DNA from: Ignatzschineria indica
GTDB taxonomy: Bacteria > Pseudomonadota > Gammaproteobacteria > Cardiobacteriales > Wohlfahrtiimonadaceae
Assembly (NCBI RefSeq): GCF_003121925.1
Contig: NZ_QEWR01000002.1
Coordinates: forward strand, 186,001 to 250,000
Direction of reading: 5' to 3'
DNA: 64,000 nt
The notes below the pieces were generated by a model, which made no database searches, was not told the origin of the DNA, and was given only the letters and a program-made list of their open reading frames with translations. A program made the position numbers and the translations under genes. This document shows positions 27,567 to 35,812 of this stretch, piece after piece. The stretch's first letter is position 1. Each line of letters starts with the position of its first letter.

Positions 27567-28115
27567 TTAGGCAAAAGGGAGTAGCTCTTGATTGATACTA
27601 TTTTGAGCAAGATTATTGGTGTAGTTGCAGAGTGTAGCTAGGGCAATTCCTAAGATAACCTCAACGGCCTGTTGTTCGTTATAACCTATAGCAAAGAAGT
27701 CTTGTAACGCTTCATCACTCACAGCTCCTTTATTGATCATGACGGCAATAGTGAAACGCGCAAGTGTATCTAATTTTTGATCTTCTTCTTGAAAGGGGGT
27801 AAGGGATCGTATTGCGGCAAGAATCTCATCGCTAAAGAGTTTTTTTGCGACTGCAATTTTGGTATGACCTGCAACACAAAAAGCACATTCATTAACTTTT
27901 GCTGCAGTAATCTGTACAACTTCAATTTCAGCGGATGAGAGACTTGTTCTTGCATTGATTTTCCCCACCTCTTGATACATCTCTAATGCTGTAGGAGCGT
28001 TTGCTAGTACGGCGATAAGGTTAGGAATAAATCCACTATTTTTGAGTACATTTTGAACACGAAATACTGCATCTTTTGGGGTTGTTTCTAGTGTATGAAG
28101 GGTTAAACGGGACAT
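27567..28115 (-). CDS. AhpD-like / carboxymuconolactone decarboxylase family protein
   Basis: A 182-residue all-helical protein of the AhpD/CMD family. The redox pair CAFC (C77, C80) with H84 (CVAGHT) matches the alkylhydroperoxidase AhpD active site; the block MYQEVGKINARTSLSSAEIE precedes it. I start it at the ATG at 28115, which follows AAAGGAG; the open frame extends 36 codons upstream, but that part is AT-rich and lacks a ribosome site. It is the first gene of the redox/ABC cluster and is 125 bp from the acyl-CoA-dehydrogenase-fold gene. A role in peroxide removal or thiol redox chemistry is likely. Confidence 0.87.
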   Translation of the reverse strand: MSRLTLHTLETTPKDAVFRVQNVLKNSGFIPNLIAVLANAPTALEMYQEVGKINARTSLSSAEIEVVQITAAKVNECAFCVAGHTKIAVAKKLFSDEILAAIRSLTPFQEEDQKLDTLARFTIAVMINKGAVSDEALQDFFAIGYNEQQAVEVILGIALATLCNYTNNLAQNSINQELLPFA

Positions 28116-28194
28116 TGAATTCTCCTTTGAGTGATTAGTTGTTAGGTTGTTAGAATAATTAATACTAAACATGTATTTTTTATATGTTAAATCG

Positions 28195-28223
28195 ATCGTA
28201 TAGTTTATTTGTGAGTCCGTCAA
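28195..28223 (-). promoter_or_regulatory. Predicted promoter of the AhpD-ACAD-rubredoxin-ABC cluster
   Basis: On the minus strand TTGACG (28223-28218), 17 bp, TACGAT (28200-28195), giving a leader of about 70 nt. The -35 box is the same as that predicted for the amino-acid ABC operon. The rest of the 423-bp region up to lplA holds a run of eight G (28413-28420) and an imperfect hairpin (CTCATT/AATGAG near 28475-28500). Confidence 0.45.
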
Positions 28224-28538
28224 GGTTATTTTTCTGCGAAAACGCTCTATTTATAGGTATATTGAGATATCGATCTGTATTGAGAATTCATTTAATTCTT
28301 TCAATTTTTTGACTTTTTGTTTCAGTTATCCTGTAAATTTATGGTCGATCTTCTATTACTCACTATCTATTTCTCACTCTCTATTAGTAGCGTGATCGAT
28401 ATGGATTTGTATGGGGGGGGTATTGATTGGTGATTGGTACCGAATCTCTTTTAAATATTTTTAGAGGGTTGTAATCTCATTCTTAAACCCCATTAAATGA
28501 GAGATTAAGTCAGAGCACAAACAGAAGGAATATAGAAC

Positions 28539-29555
28539 ATGAAACCACGTCTTTTGATATCTGAAAGCGTCAATCCACTCTTTAATTTAGCGGTTGAAGA
28601 TGCGATCTTTCAGACGATGGATGCTTCGCAACAGGTTCTCTTTTTATGGCGTAATGATCAGACCGTTGTGATTGGTCGTGGACAAAATCCTTGGAAAGAG
28701 TGTAACACCCAAAAAATGGAGGAAGATGGTATCACATTAGCGCGAAGAAGCAGTGGCGGAGGTGCTGTCTATCATGATTTAGGAAATACCAATTTCACCT
28801 TTATGGCCGGCAAGCCTGGCTATGATAAGGAGAGTTCAACGGCTCTGATTTTAGAGGCGCTCCATACGCTTGGAATTGAAGCTCAGAGCTCTGGGCGTAA
28901 TGATATTATTGTTGAGCAAGATGGCGAGATAAGAAAGATTTCTGGATCGGCTTACCGGGAGACGAAAGATCGTGGGTTTCATCACGGGACACTCCTGATC
29001 GATGTCGATTTTGGTCGATTGAGCCGTTATCTCAATCCTGATCCTAAAAAGCTACAGGCGAAAGGGATCAGCTCTGTGCGTTCACGCGTTGCCAATTTAG
29101 TAGAATTTAAGCCCGAATTGAATCATGAAGTGATCTGCCGTGCGATCGAGGCACAATTTAGGAAAAAATTTGGGGAGATCGAGACGATTGAATATATCTC
29201 AGAGGAGAATCCCCCCCAGATCCCCGGGTTTGAAGCGATCTATGAGAAGCAGAAGAGTTGGGATTGGAACTTTGGTCAAGCACTTCATTTCTCCCATCTT
29301 CTTGATGAGCGTTTTCCGTGGGGTGGTGTCGAGATTCATCTCGATATTCCTAGAGGCGGGCGAATCGAACAGGCGAAAATTTTCACAGATAGTCTCTTTG
29401 TCGAGCCATTTGAGCGCTTAGCAACAGCATTGGTGGGAGTGCGCTATCATGGAGATGAGATTGCTGCCCAATTGACCAATCTTGGAGAGCAATATCCCCA
29501 TTTTAGAGAGGAATGGCAGCAGTTTAGTAACTGGTTGATTGCCGCAATTAGATAA
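28539..29555 (+). CDS. lplA: Lipoate-protein ligase A
   Basis: A 338-residue ATP-dependent lipoate ligase that attaches free lipoate to the lipoyl domains of 2-oxoacid dehydrogenases and GcvH. The length equals that of E. coli LplA. Motifs: FNLAVEDAIF near residue 18, RRSSGGGAVYHDLGNTNFT near 70 (the lipoyl-AMP binding loop) and KISGSAYRETKDRGFHHGTL near 135 with the catalytic lysine region, followed by the C-terminal accessory domain. A GAAGGAA ribosome site precedes the ATG. It is directly upstream of a pirin gene (16 bp). Confidence 0.96.
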   Translation: MKPRLLISESVNPLFNLAVEDAIFQTMDASQQVLFLWRNDQTVVIGRGQNPWKECNTQKMEEDGITLARRSSGGGAVYHDLGNTNFTFMAGKPGYDKESSTALILEALHTLGIEAQSSGRNDIIVEQDGEIRKISGSAYRETKDRGFHHGTLLIDVDFGRLSRYLNPDPKKLQAKGISSVRSRVANLVEFKPELNHEVICRAIEAQFRKKFGEIETIEYISEENPPQIPGFEAIYEKQKSWDWNFGQALHFSHLLDERFPWGGVEIHLDIPRGGRIEQAKIFTDSLFVEPFERLATALVGVRYHGDEIAAQLTNLGEQYPHFREEWQQFSNWLIAAIR

Positions 29556-29571
29556 AGAGAGAGGAGAGAAT

Positions 29572-30495
29572 ATGAAAGAGGTTAATAAGCGTAATAAGGC
29601 ATTATTAGGGATTTATCATGCGCCAGCAGCTCATTGGGTGGGAGATGCATTTCATGTTCGCTCTCTCTTTACCTATAACAATCATGGGCGTTATCTTAAT
29701 CCCTTTTTACTCTTAGATCGTGCGGGGCCAACAAAATTTGAAGCTAGCGATAAGATCCGTGGTGTCGGCTCCCATCCCCATCGGGGCTTTGAGACAGTGA
29801 CACTCGTCTATGAAGGAGAGGTTGCTCATCGTGATTCTACTGGAGAGGGCGGAACGATAGGTGCCGGTGATGTTCAGTGGATGACGGCAGCACGAGGTAT
29901 CCTCCATGAAGAGATGCTTTCAGAGTCCTTCTCTCAGAAAGGAGGCGTACTCGATATGGTGCAGCTTTGGGTCAATCTGCCTGCGGAAAAAAAGATGGAT
30001 TCTCCCCGATATCAGCAGATTATCGCTACAGATATCCCTCAATTTTCAGTTGTGGAAGGGGGGTTGATGCGGATTATTGCCGGCCAATACCCACCTAATC
30101 TATTCGATGATTCTATTGAGAATAGGGAGCAAGAGCCACAATATTATCAAGGTCCAGCTAATACGGCCACGCCGGTTGACCTATGGGATCTTATATTGCA
30201 AAAAGGGGTAAAGGCAGAGATCTTCTTACCTGAAAATCGTTATGTTGGTATCGTTGTACTGAAGGGGGAAGTTCGCTGCAATGGGCAAGTTTTCAAAGAG
30301 ACTGATCTTGCAATATTAGAAAGAGAGGGCAATAAGACAACATTAGAGGCGATCAACGAATCGAGTATCCTAATTTTGAGTGGCGAGATAATTGATGAAC
30401 CCGTTGTCGGACATGGCCCTTTTGTGATGAATACGAGAGAAGAGATTAAGCAAGCATCTCTCGATTTTATGAGTGGGAAATTTGGCGAACTATAG
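29572..30495 (+). CDS. Pirin family protein
   Basis: A bicupin of the pirin family, 307 residues. The metal-binding block is GVGSHPHRGFETVTLVYEGE near residue 60, followed by GAGDVQWMTAARGILHEE near 100, with the second cupin from about 185. Bacterial pirins have been described as quercetin dioxygenase-like or as regulators of pyruvate metabolism; the role here is unknown. I start it at the ATG at 29572 behind GAGGAGAG; an earlier TTG at 29539 would overlap lplA. The spacing suggests a two-gene operon with lplA. Confidence 0.88.
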   Translation: MKEVNKRNKALLGIYHAPAAHWVGDAFHVRSLFTYNNHGRYLNPFLLLDRAGPTKFEASDKIRGVGSHPHRGFETVTLVYEGEVAHRDSTGEGGTIGAGDVQWMTAARGILHEEMLSESFSQKGGVLDMVQLWVNLPAEKKMDSPRYQQIIATDIPQFSVVEGGLMRIIAGQYPPNLFDDSIENREQEPQYYQGPANTATPVDLWDLILQKGVKAEIFLPENRYVGIVVLKGEVRCNGQVFKETDLAILEREGNKTTLEAINESSILILSGEIIDEPVVGHGPFVMNTREEIKQASLDFMSGKFGEL

Positions 30496-30770
30496 AACCC
30501 TACGCCATTATTAACGCTATTTCATTTTGTAAATAAGGTATAATAAATTATAGAAATATTTTATTTTTGTAATTAATAGTCAGTCAGTTAGTGACTATAA
30601 GTAAGTGATAAGTAATTGCAATAATTCGTTAGAATGAGTTGTGAGAGTAGCTTGGAGCTGGAACTCAAATACTATTGTTGAGTCATTTTGGTTCGCTAGA
30701 TTGAGATTTAAAGTAAAAGTTGAAATTATCAATAATTTTGTCAGTGATTCTATAAAATAGGAGATAAAAA

Positions 30771-31049
30771 ATGAGTAAAACAAAAGGTGATATCGTTAAA
30801 GAGAGCATCACAAAAGCAGCTGAAAAGTTGGGTAATGTTGCTGCTAAATTAACAGATGAGACGGTTGTTAAAACCCATGAAGCAAAACGTGCTATTGATG
30901 ATCAGATTGTTGCTTTGAAAGCAAAGCGTGACTCTCTCTCAGATAATGCTGATGATGCTAAAAAGACATTAGATGAGAAGATTGAAGCTTTAAAAGAGAA
31001 AGCGAAAGAGTTATCAAAAGTGGCAAATGATAAGATTCAAAAAATGTAA
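30771..31049 (+). CDS. Small coiled-coil protein, Lys/Ala/Asp-rich
   Basis: A 92-residue, highly charged protein with no cysteine, tryptophan, proline or tyrosine, which should form one or two long amphipathic helices (heptad-like KAKRDSLSDNADDAKKTLDE and KIEALKEKAKELSKV). Composition resembles late-embryogenesis-abundant or phasin-like proteins, but I do not recognise a family. GGAGATAAAAA provides the ribosome site, and the 275-bp region upstream has a TATAAT at 30539-30544. It has good coding signs and its own terminator at 31182. The C-terminal codon and stop lie in a 12-bp tandem repeat. Confidence 0.75.
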   Translation: MSKTKGDIVKESITKAAEKLGNVAAKLTDETVVKTHEAKRAIDDQIVALKAKRDSLSDNADDAKKTLDEKIEALKEKAKELSKVANDKIQKM

Positions 31050-31079
31050 TTATTTATGTAATTATTTATGTAATTATCT
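31044..31079. repeat. 12-bp tandem repeat covering a stop codon
   Basis: Three copies of ATGTAATTATTT (the last changed at one base). The first copy contains the final Met codon and stop of the coiled-coil protein gene. Confidence 0.8.
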
Positions 31080-31181
31080 TCTATAAATATTTCAAATATT
31101 TCTGTAGATACTTAAATTCCCTCTAAAGGGAGTGTGTCTTGGGGATATGGATTTATAAGAAGAGATAGAAGTATAGATAGA

Positions 31182-31218
31182 AGAGTTATTGGGATTATTT
31201 TCTCAATAGCTCTTTTTT
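31182..31218 (+). terminator. Intrinsic terminator after the coiled-coil protein gene
   Basis: AGAGTTATTGGG pairs with CTCAATAGCTCT (12 bp, two G-U pairs) and is followed by TTTTTT. Confidence 0.75.
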
Positions 31219-31254
31219 ATGGATGATAAGTGAGATCATCCATCATGGTATACT

Positions 31255-31437
31255 CTATAAAAATGAAAGAGTTATCTTTTAAGGTTGTACCTAATTGTTT
31301 TTTCCAACACTCTGACCTTATTTAGTGAGCTAGTATTTATCAGGATCTCTTGTTAAGATCACCCTCATGATAAGTTGATAATTTATCATATTCACACCTT
31401 TAATAGCTCTTTCAGTACTTTTGAAAGAGCTTTTTTT
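31255..31437 (+). ncRNA. Possible small RNA between two terminators
   Basis: A non-coding stretch that begins after a possible -10 box (TATACT, 31249-31254) and ends in a strong terminator, with nothing coding between. Internal stems are possible (GATCT/AGATC near 31350; TGATAA/TTTATCA near 31372-31392). The -35 region is poor and I recognise no RNA family; it could equally be an unrelated leader or decay product. Confidence 0.3.
31405..31437 (+). terminator. Strong intrinsic terminator upstream of htpG
   Basis: AGCTCTTTCA and TGAAAGAGCT pair perfectly (10 bp) around a 7-nt loop, followed by seven T. No gene precedes it within 180 bp after the previous terminator, so it must end some other transcript. 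Confidence 0.88.
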
Positions 31438-31526
31438 ATTTTAAATTCTCCTATTGACACGCTTATTGATTTCTCCTGCTGGTATCATTGAGGAGTGACT
31501 GTTTTTCAGACATAAGGTGCTTTAAT

Positions 31527-31555
31527 CTTGAATTATTCTATTCGGACTCCATCTA
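31527..31555 (+). promoter_or_regulatory. Heat-shock (sigma-32) promoter of htpG
   Basis: CTTGAAT (31527-31533), 13 bp, CTCCATCTA (31547-31555). Compared with the sigma-32 consensus CTTGAAA-N11/16-CCCCATNTA each box has a single mismatch. The leader would be about 140 nt. Confidence 0.75.
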
Positions 31556-31698
31556 TTAACTATTCAATAAATAGTATGTAAGAAGTGGGTATGCAAGAGA
31601 TACTTAACAAGAGATACTTAATACGTACCTAACTAATACCTACTTAATTCAATAAATCATTGGTTAATAAATCATTGTTTAATGGAGTCAAAATAGTT

Positions 31699-33594
31699 AT
31701 GACAAAAGAGACACATGCAGAAACAATGCAGTTTCAGACTGAAGTGAATCAGCTTTTAAATTTAATGATCCACTCTCTCTACTCTAATCGTGAAATCTTC
31801 CTTCGTGAATTGATCTCAAATGCTTCAGATGCTTTAGATAAGCGTCGTTTTGAAGGGCTTACTGATACCAAATTGATTGATGGGCAAGGAACGCCACAGA
31901 TCGATCTGGCCTTCGATAAAGAGGCGAAAACCTTAACAATCACCGATAATGGTATTGGCATGACCCGGGAAGAGGTGATTGAAAATATCGGTACCATCGC
32001 TAAATCGGGGACAAAAGCGTTCTTAGAACGTTTAGAGGCTGATCAGAAAAACGCTTCACAATTGATTGGACAATTTGGGGTTGGTTTCTATTCTGCATTT
32101 ATCGTAGCGCATGAGATTGAATTGATCACGCGTAAAGCCGGCACAGATGAGAATGAAGCAACTCATTGGCAGTCAAAAGGGGAGGGAGAATTTACCCTAA
32201 CAAAGACAACACGCGATAAAGCGGGAACAACCGTTATTCTGCATATGCGCGAAGATGATCTTGATCTCCTCAATGAGTGGTCAATCCGTGATATTGTGAA
32301 GAAATATTCAGATCATATCGCTTACCCCATTATGATGGGGGTTGAAAAACCGATCCCACCTAAAGAGGGAGAAGAAGAGAGTGAGATTAAGCATGAAGTT
32401 GTGATCGAACAGATCAACTCCGCAGAATCACTCTGGCAGAGAGAGCGTTCTGAAATTAGTGATGAGGAGTATATCGCTTTCTATAAAGAGTTAACGCATG
32501 ATTATACCGATCCGCTTACTTGGAGCCATAATCGTGTTGAGGGAAATACTACCTACACATCACTTCTCTATGTCCCTGCGGTTGCGCCACGTGGTTTATG
32601 GGATCAAGAGGTAAAGTATGGTATTGATCTCTATGTTCAGCGCGTCTTTATTATGGAAGGCTCTGATAAGTTGATTCCACGTTATCTCCGCTTTATTCAA
32701 GGTGTGGTCGATACCCAAGATCTTCCGCTCAATATCTCACGTGAAATCCTGCAAAACTCAAGAACGATTGATACTATTCGCCAAGGCTTGACTCGTCGAA
32801 GCCTCTCGATGTTAGAGACCTTGAGTCAAGATGAAGAGAAGTATCAAAAATTCTGGGGTCAATTTGGTCGTGTCTTGAAAGAGGGATTAGGGGAAGATTT
32901 CTCTAATCGTGAAAAAATTGCCAATCTTCTACGCTTTGCCTCGACGACAACAGATGAAGAGACTGTTTCGCTCAACGCCTATAAAGAACGTATGCAGGAG
33001 GGGCAAGAGAAGATCTACTACATTACTGCAGACTCTCTCAATACCGCGAAAAATAGCCCTCACTTAGAGATCTTTAAGTCGAAAGGAATTGAAGTTCTCC
33101 TGATGACGGATGTTATTGATGATTGGATGACAGGATTCCTCCATGAGTTTGATGGCACACCGATGGTGAATGTGGCTAAAGGTGATATTGAACTTGATAA
33201 GGAGAAGGAAGCAGAAGAGAAGCCTGCGGCAAGTGAAGATGAAGTAAAACTGATCGATCGTGTGAAAAAAGTCTTAGGTGATCGTGTTGAGAGCGTTAAG
33301 ATCTCGAAGCGTTTAACCGATTCTGCTTCCGTTTTAGTTCGTAATGAGCATGCACTGAGTGGGCATTTTGAGAAGATGCTGAAAGAGGCAGGCCATGAGG
33401 TTCCTTCAATTAAACCATGGTTAGAGATCAATCCAAAGCATCCTCTCTTAGTGAAATTGAGTGAGACGAATGATGCGAAGATGGAGGAAGATATCGCAAT
33501 GTTAGTCTATGAAGAGGCGCAACTATTAGAGGGTGCGCAGCTCGATAATCCTTCTGAATTTGTCGCACGACTCAATCGTCTTATGAATGCATAA
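31699..33594 (+). CDS. htpG: Chaperone protein HtpG (Hsp90)
   Basis: The bacterial Hsp90, 631 residues, a homodimeric ATP-dependent chaperone in the cytoplasm. The GHKL ATPase domain has NREIFLRELISNASDALDK near residue 25, TITDNGIGMT near 80 and GQFGVGFYSAF near 118; the middle domain has the YLRFIQGVVDTQDLPLNISR block near 330, and the C-terminal dimerisation domain follows. I start it at the ATG at 31699 (MTKETHAETMQFQTEV); the frame extends 13 codons upstream to a TTG, without family similarity. A good sigma-32 promoter lies upstream, as expected for a heat-shock gene, and a 15-bp terminator follows. Confidence 0.98.
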   Translation: MTKETHAETMQFQTEVNQLLNLMIHSLYSNREIFLRELISNASDALDKRRFEGLTDTKLIDGQGTPQIDLAFDKEAKTLTITDNGIGMTREEVIENIGTIAKSGTKAFLERLEADQKNASQLIGQFGVGFYSAFIVAHEIELITRKAGTDENEATHWQSKGEGEFTLTKTTRDKAGTTVILHMREDDLDLLNEWSIRDIVKKYSDHIAYPIMMGVEKPIPPKEGEEESEIKHEVVIEQINSAESLWQRERSEISDEEYIAFYKELTHDYTDPLTWSHNRVEGNTTYTSLLYVPAVAPRGLWDQEVKYGIDLYVQRVFIMEGSDKLIPRYLRFIQGVVDTQDLPLNISREILQNSRTIDTIRQGLTRRSLSMLETLSQDEEKYQKFWGQFGRVLKEGLGEDFSNREKIANLLRFASTTTDEETVSLNAYKERMQEGQEKIYYITADSLNTAKNSPHLEIFKSKGIEVLLMTDVIDDWMTGFLHEFDGTPMVNVAKGDIELDKEKEAEEKPAASEDEVKLIDRVKKVLGDRVESVKISKRLTDSASVLVRNEHALSGHFEKMLKEAGHEVPSIKPWLEINPKHPLLVKLSETNDAKMEEDIAMLVYEEAQLLEGAQLDNPSEFVARLNRLMNA

Positions 33595-33683
33595 GCGCCG
33601 GCAGTAGTTGAGCCTGAAACTGATTAAGATTGGTTAATCTTAACTAGGTTTTAGCCAATAGTTTTTAGCGAATAGTTATAGAT

Positions 33684-33730
33684 AAAGTCCTTTATAGCGG
33701 TGATCTATTGCTGCTATAAAGGACTTTTTT
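33684..33730. terminator. Bidirectional terminator between htpG and the SDR gene
   Basis: A perfect 15-bp stem, AAAGTCCTTTATAGC and GCTATAAAGGACTTT, followed by TTTTTT. Confidence 0.9.
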
Positions 33731-33752
33731 GTGGTTGACGATCAATCTGTTT

Positions 33753-34475
33753 TTATCTCAAATCCCGAATATCAGCAATCGGTTCATCACCGGTCATGAG
33801 TGGCGAGTTAAAGTAACGAATAATTGCTTCTGCCGCCTGATGGGGGGAGAGTAATTGATTCTGCGCTTTAAGTTGTAAGAAGCGGTCAATATGGGGAAAG
33901 GCTTCAGGAGAACTTGCTCGAATCTCCACCTGCATGTCGGTATCGATAACGCCGGGAGCAAGAGCTGTAACGTAGATGGGGTGCGCTTGTTGTTTCTGCT
34001 CTAAATGGAGTGCTCGGCTAAAGTGATCGATGGCTGCCTTTGTAGCACAATAGATTGACCAACCAGAGTAGACATGTCGTCCTGCACCAGATGAAATATT
34101 AACGATACGCTTCATAATAGGAAGGTCTTGTGTTGCCGCTACAAATTGATTGCTCAACTCAATGGGCGCTTTAATATTGATATCGATCGCTTTTGTGATC
34201 TCCTTGCTTTCCAATTTTCCAACTTGTTCTATAGGTTGCACTACGCCGGCATTATTAATAAGAGTGATCTCTGTAGCAAGGGAGAGATAGGGCTTTAACC
34301 ACTCAATAACACGATCTGCTGCCTCGGGCTGGGTAAGATCGAGAGCAAGATGATTAGGGAGCTGCTCAGGATTGTTGCGAGAGACACGTAGCACTTTATA
34401 GCCTTCTGCCTCTAGAAGTGTGGCTAATGCATGGCCAATACCTCGTGATCCACCGGTAACAATATAGATTTTCAT
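33753..34475 (-). CDS. Short-chain dehydrogenase, sepiapterin/benzil reductase-like
   Basis: A 240-residue NADP-type SDR. It has the cofactor motif TGGSRGIGHA near residue 8, INNAGVVQP near 86, SSGAG near 140 and the catalytic YCATKAA near 155; the late block APGVIDTDMQVEIR is typical of the sepiapterin-reductase / (S)-benzoin-forming benzil reductase (YueD-like) branch. I start it at the ATG at 34475, with AAGGAG upstream, rather than six codons earlier. It is a single-gene unit; the physiological carbonyl substrate is unknown. Confidence 0.88.
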   Translation of the reverse strand: MKIYIVTGGSRGIGHALATLLEAEGYKVLRVSRNNPEQLPNHLALDLTQPEAADRVIEWLKPYLSLATEITLINNAGVVQPIEQVGKLESKEITKAIDINIKAPIELSNQFVAATQDLPIMKRIVNISSGAGRHVYSGWSIYCATKAAIDHFSRALHLEQKQQAHPIYVTALAPGVIDTDMQVEIRASSPEAFPHIDRFLQLKAQNQLLSPHQAAEAIIRYFNSPLMTGDEPIADIRDLR

Positions 34476-34739
34476 CAATAGACTCCTTCTCATTTGTTGA
34501 GGGTTAGTAGTTTTCTGTTCCTATCATTGTAGGGAACTTCAGACTATTTTTATACCTTATATCGGCTGAAGTTATTTAAAGCACTCCATTTTTGCATAGC
34601 GGCTTTCATGTATAATAAGATTTTTTATGTCAACTGAAAATATCAATTAAAGATATCAACTAAAGATATCAATCGAAATATCAATCGAAAATTATAGAAG
34701 ATCTCTTGGGGTCACAATCAACAATAGGTGGGATGAGTT

Positions 34740-35444
34740 ATGAAAAGATCGAAGCGCTTACTAACGACAGCACTCTTCTGGCTTGCATCTTTTGCAATGG
34801 CAGAACAGCTCTATATTAGCGATAAACTACAAGCCCCTATTAGAGCCGGTGCCGGCGATAATTACCGAATTACAAAGATGATTAATGCCGGTGAACCCGT
34901 TGTTAAATTAGCAGAGCGGAATGGCTACTATCAGATTCGTTACGATGGTAATAAGACCGGTTGGATCTATAATACTTTTTTGATGAATGAGCCGAGTGCG
35001 CGTAACTATATTGAAGAGGCTAAGAATCGCTATGAGCCACTATTACAAGAGAACAGGGCATTAGAAGAGGAGATTGAGCGATTAAAAGAGGCGCAGGCTC
35101 AAGCCCTTAATCGTGCTAATCAAGATAAAGAAGCACTCTTAAATGAGTTGGAGGTCTTAACAGCAGAAAATCAGGCACTACAATCGGAGATTGTGGAGTT
35201 ACGTACACTCAATGCAAGAGAGATCGAATTAGCACAAGAGAATGATGCGCTAAATCGCCGTGATCATGTTCAAAAAGTGGAGATTACAACATTAAAGCAG
35301 GAAAATGCGCGTCTTCAGTCGGTCAATCGAAGTAGTGAATGGACAGCAGGAGCATTGATTCTTCTCGGAGGGATTATTTTAGGAACCTCTATCTTACCGC
35401 GACTCTTTGCGAAAACACGCCGTAAGAGAACTTGGGATTTTTAG
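34740..35444 (+). CDS. SH3-domain, coiled-coil, membrane-anchored protein (YgiM/TIGR04211-like)
   Basis: A 234-residue envelope protein. Layout: signal peptide to about residue 21 (LASFAMA), a bacterial SH3 domain (about 25-85; PIRAGAGDNYRITKMINAGE, GYYQIRY, KTGWIYNTFL), a long coiled coil (about 95-200, rich in Glu, Leu and Ala), a transmembrane helix (AGALILLGGIILGTSILP, about 206-223) and a short basic cytoplasmic tail. This matches the 'SH3 and anchor' family to which E. coli YgiM belongs. It is probably anchored in the inner membrane and faces the periplasm; its precise role is not established. Confidence 0.88.
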   Translation: MKRSKRLLTTALFWLASFAMAEQLYISDKLQAPIRAGAGDNYRITKMINAGEPVVKLAERNGYYQIRYDGNKTGWIYNTFLMNEPSARNYIEEAKNRYEPLLQENRALEEEIERLKEAQAQALNRANQDKEALLNELEVLTAENQALQSEIVELRTLNAREIELAQENDALNRRDHVQKVEITTLKQENARLQSVNRSSEWTAGALILLGGIILGTSILPRLFAKTRRKRTWDF

Positions 35445-35518
35445 AGAGTTTAATTCTTTCTTGAGTTACTTTTGAGAGATGTAGCTCTTTTTAAGACTTT
35501 TAAGACTTTTTTAATCGA

Positions 35519-35549
35519 GGGTATTGACACTATTGCTAATACCCGTTTT
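35519..35549 (+). terminator. Probable terminator after the SH3-domain gene
   Basis: GGGTATT and AATACCC pair around a 12-nt loop and are followed by GTTTTAAT. Confidence 0.5.
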
Positions 35550-35662
35550 AATAAAGAATGCCGATTTGACACAGCTTGCGGGCAATAAACAGCTAAAGCG
35601 TGATATAGAAGATGAGTTAGATCTAAGTAGACTCTAAGCCTCTATACCAGAATTAGCCAAAT

Positions 35663-35694
35663 AGCCCGTACCTTTTAGGTTACGGGCTTTTTTA
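35663..35694 (+). terminator. Intrinsic terminator upstream of metQ
   Basis: AGCCCGTA and TACGGGCT form an 8-bp stem (CC/GG can extend it) followed by TTTTTT. It lies 120 bp before metQ, in the 368-bp gap 35445-35812, with a TTGACA near 35565. It may end a short transcript or act as a leader terminator; no known riboswitch is recognised. Confidence 0.75.
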
Positions 35695-35812
35695 TTTTTG
35701 AAGAAATTTAAAATAGATTCAGCCTAACACATTCAACACATTCAATATATTCAACACGTTTAACAGAAACGATAGATTTATAAATTCATTACAGAGAGAA
35801 GGAAAAGAATCG

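Noticed and set aside
30595-30783. Minus-strand frame upstream of the coiled-coil gene
   Set aside because: Overlaps the start of the plus-strand gene and its promoter region; low-complexity product.
33060-33431. Antisense frame of 123 codons in htpG
   Set aside because: Ser-rich shadow of htpG coding sequence.
35445-35812. SAM-type riboswitch before metQ
   Set aside because: None of the conserved SAM riboswitch blocks can be found; only terminator-like hairpins are present.
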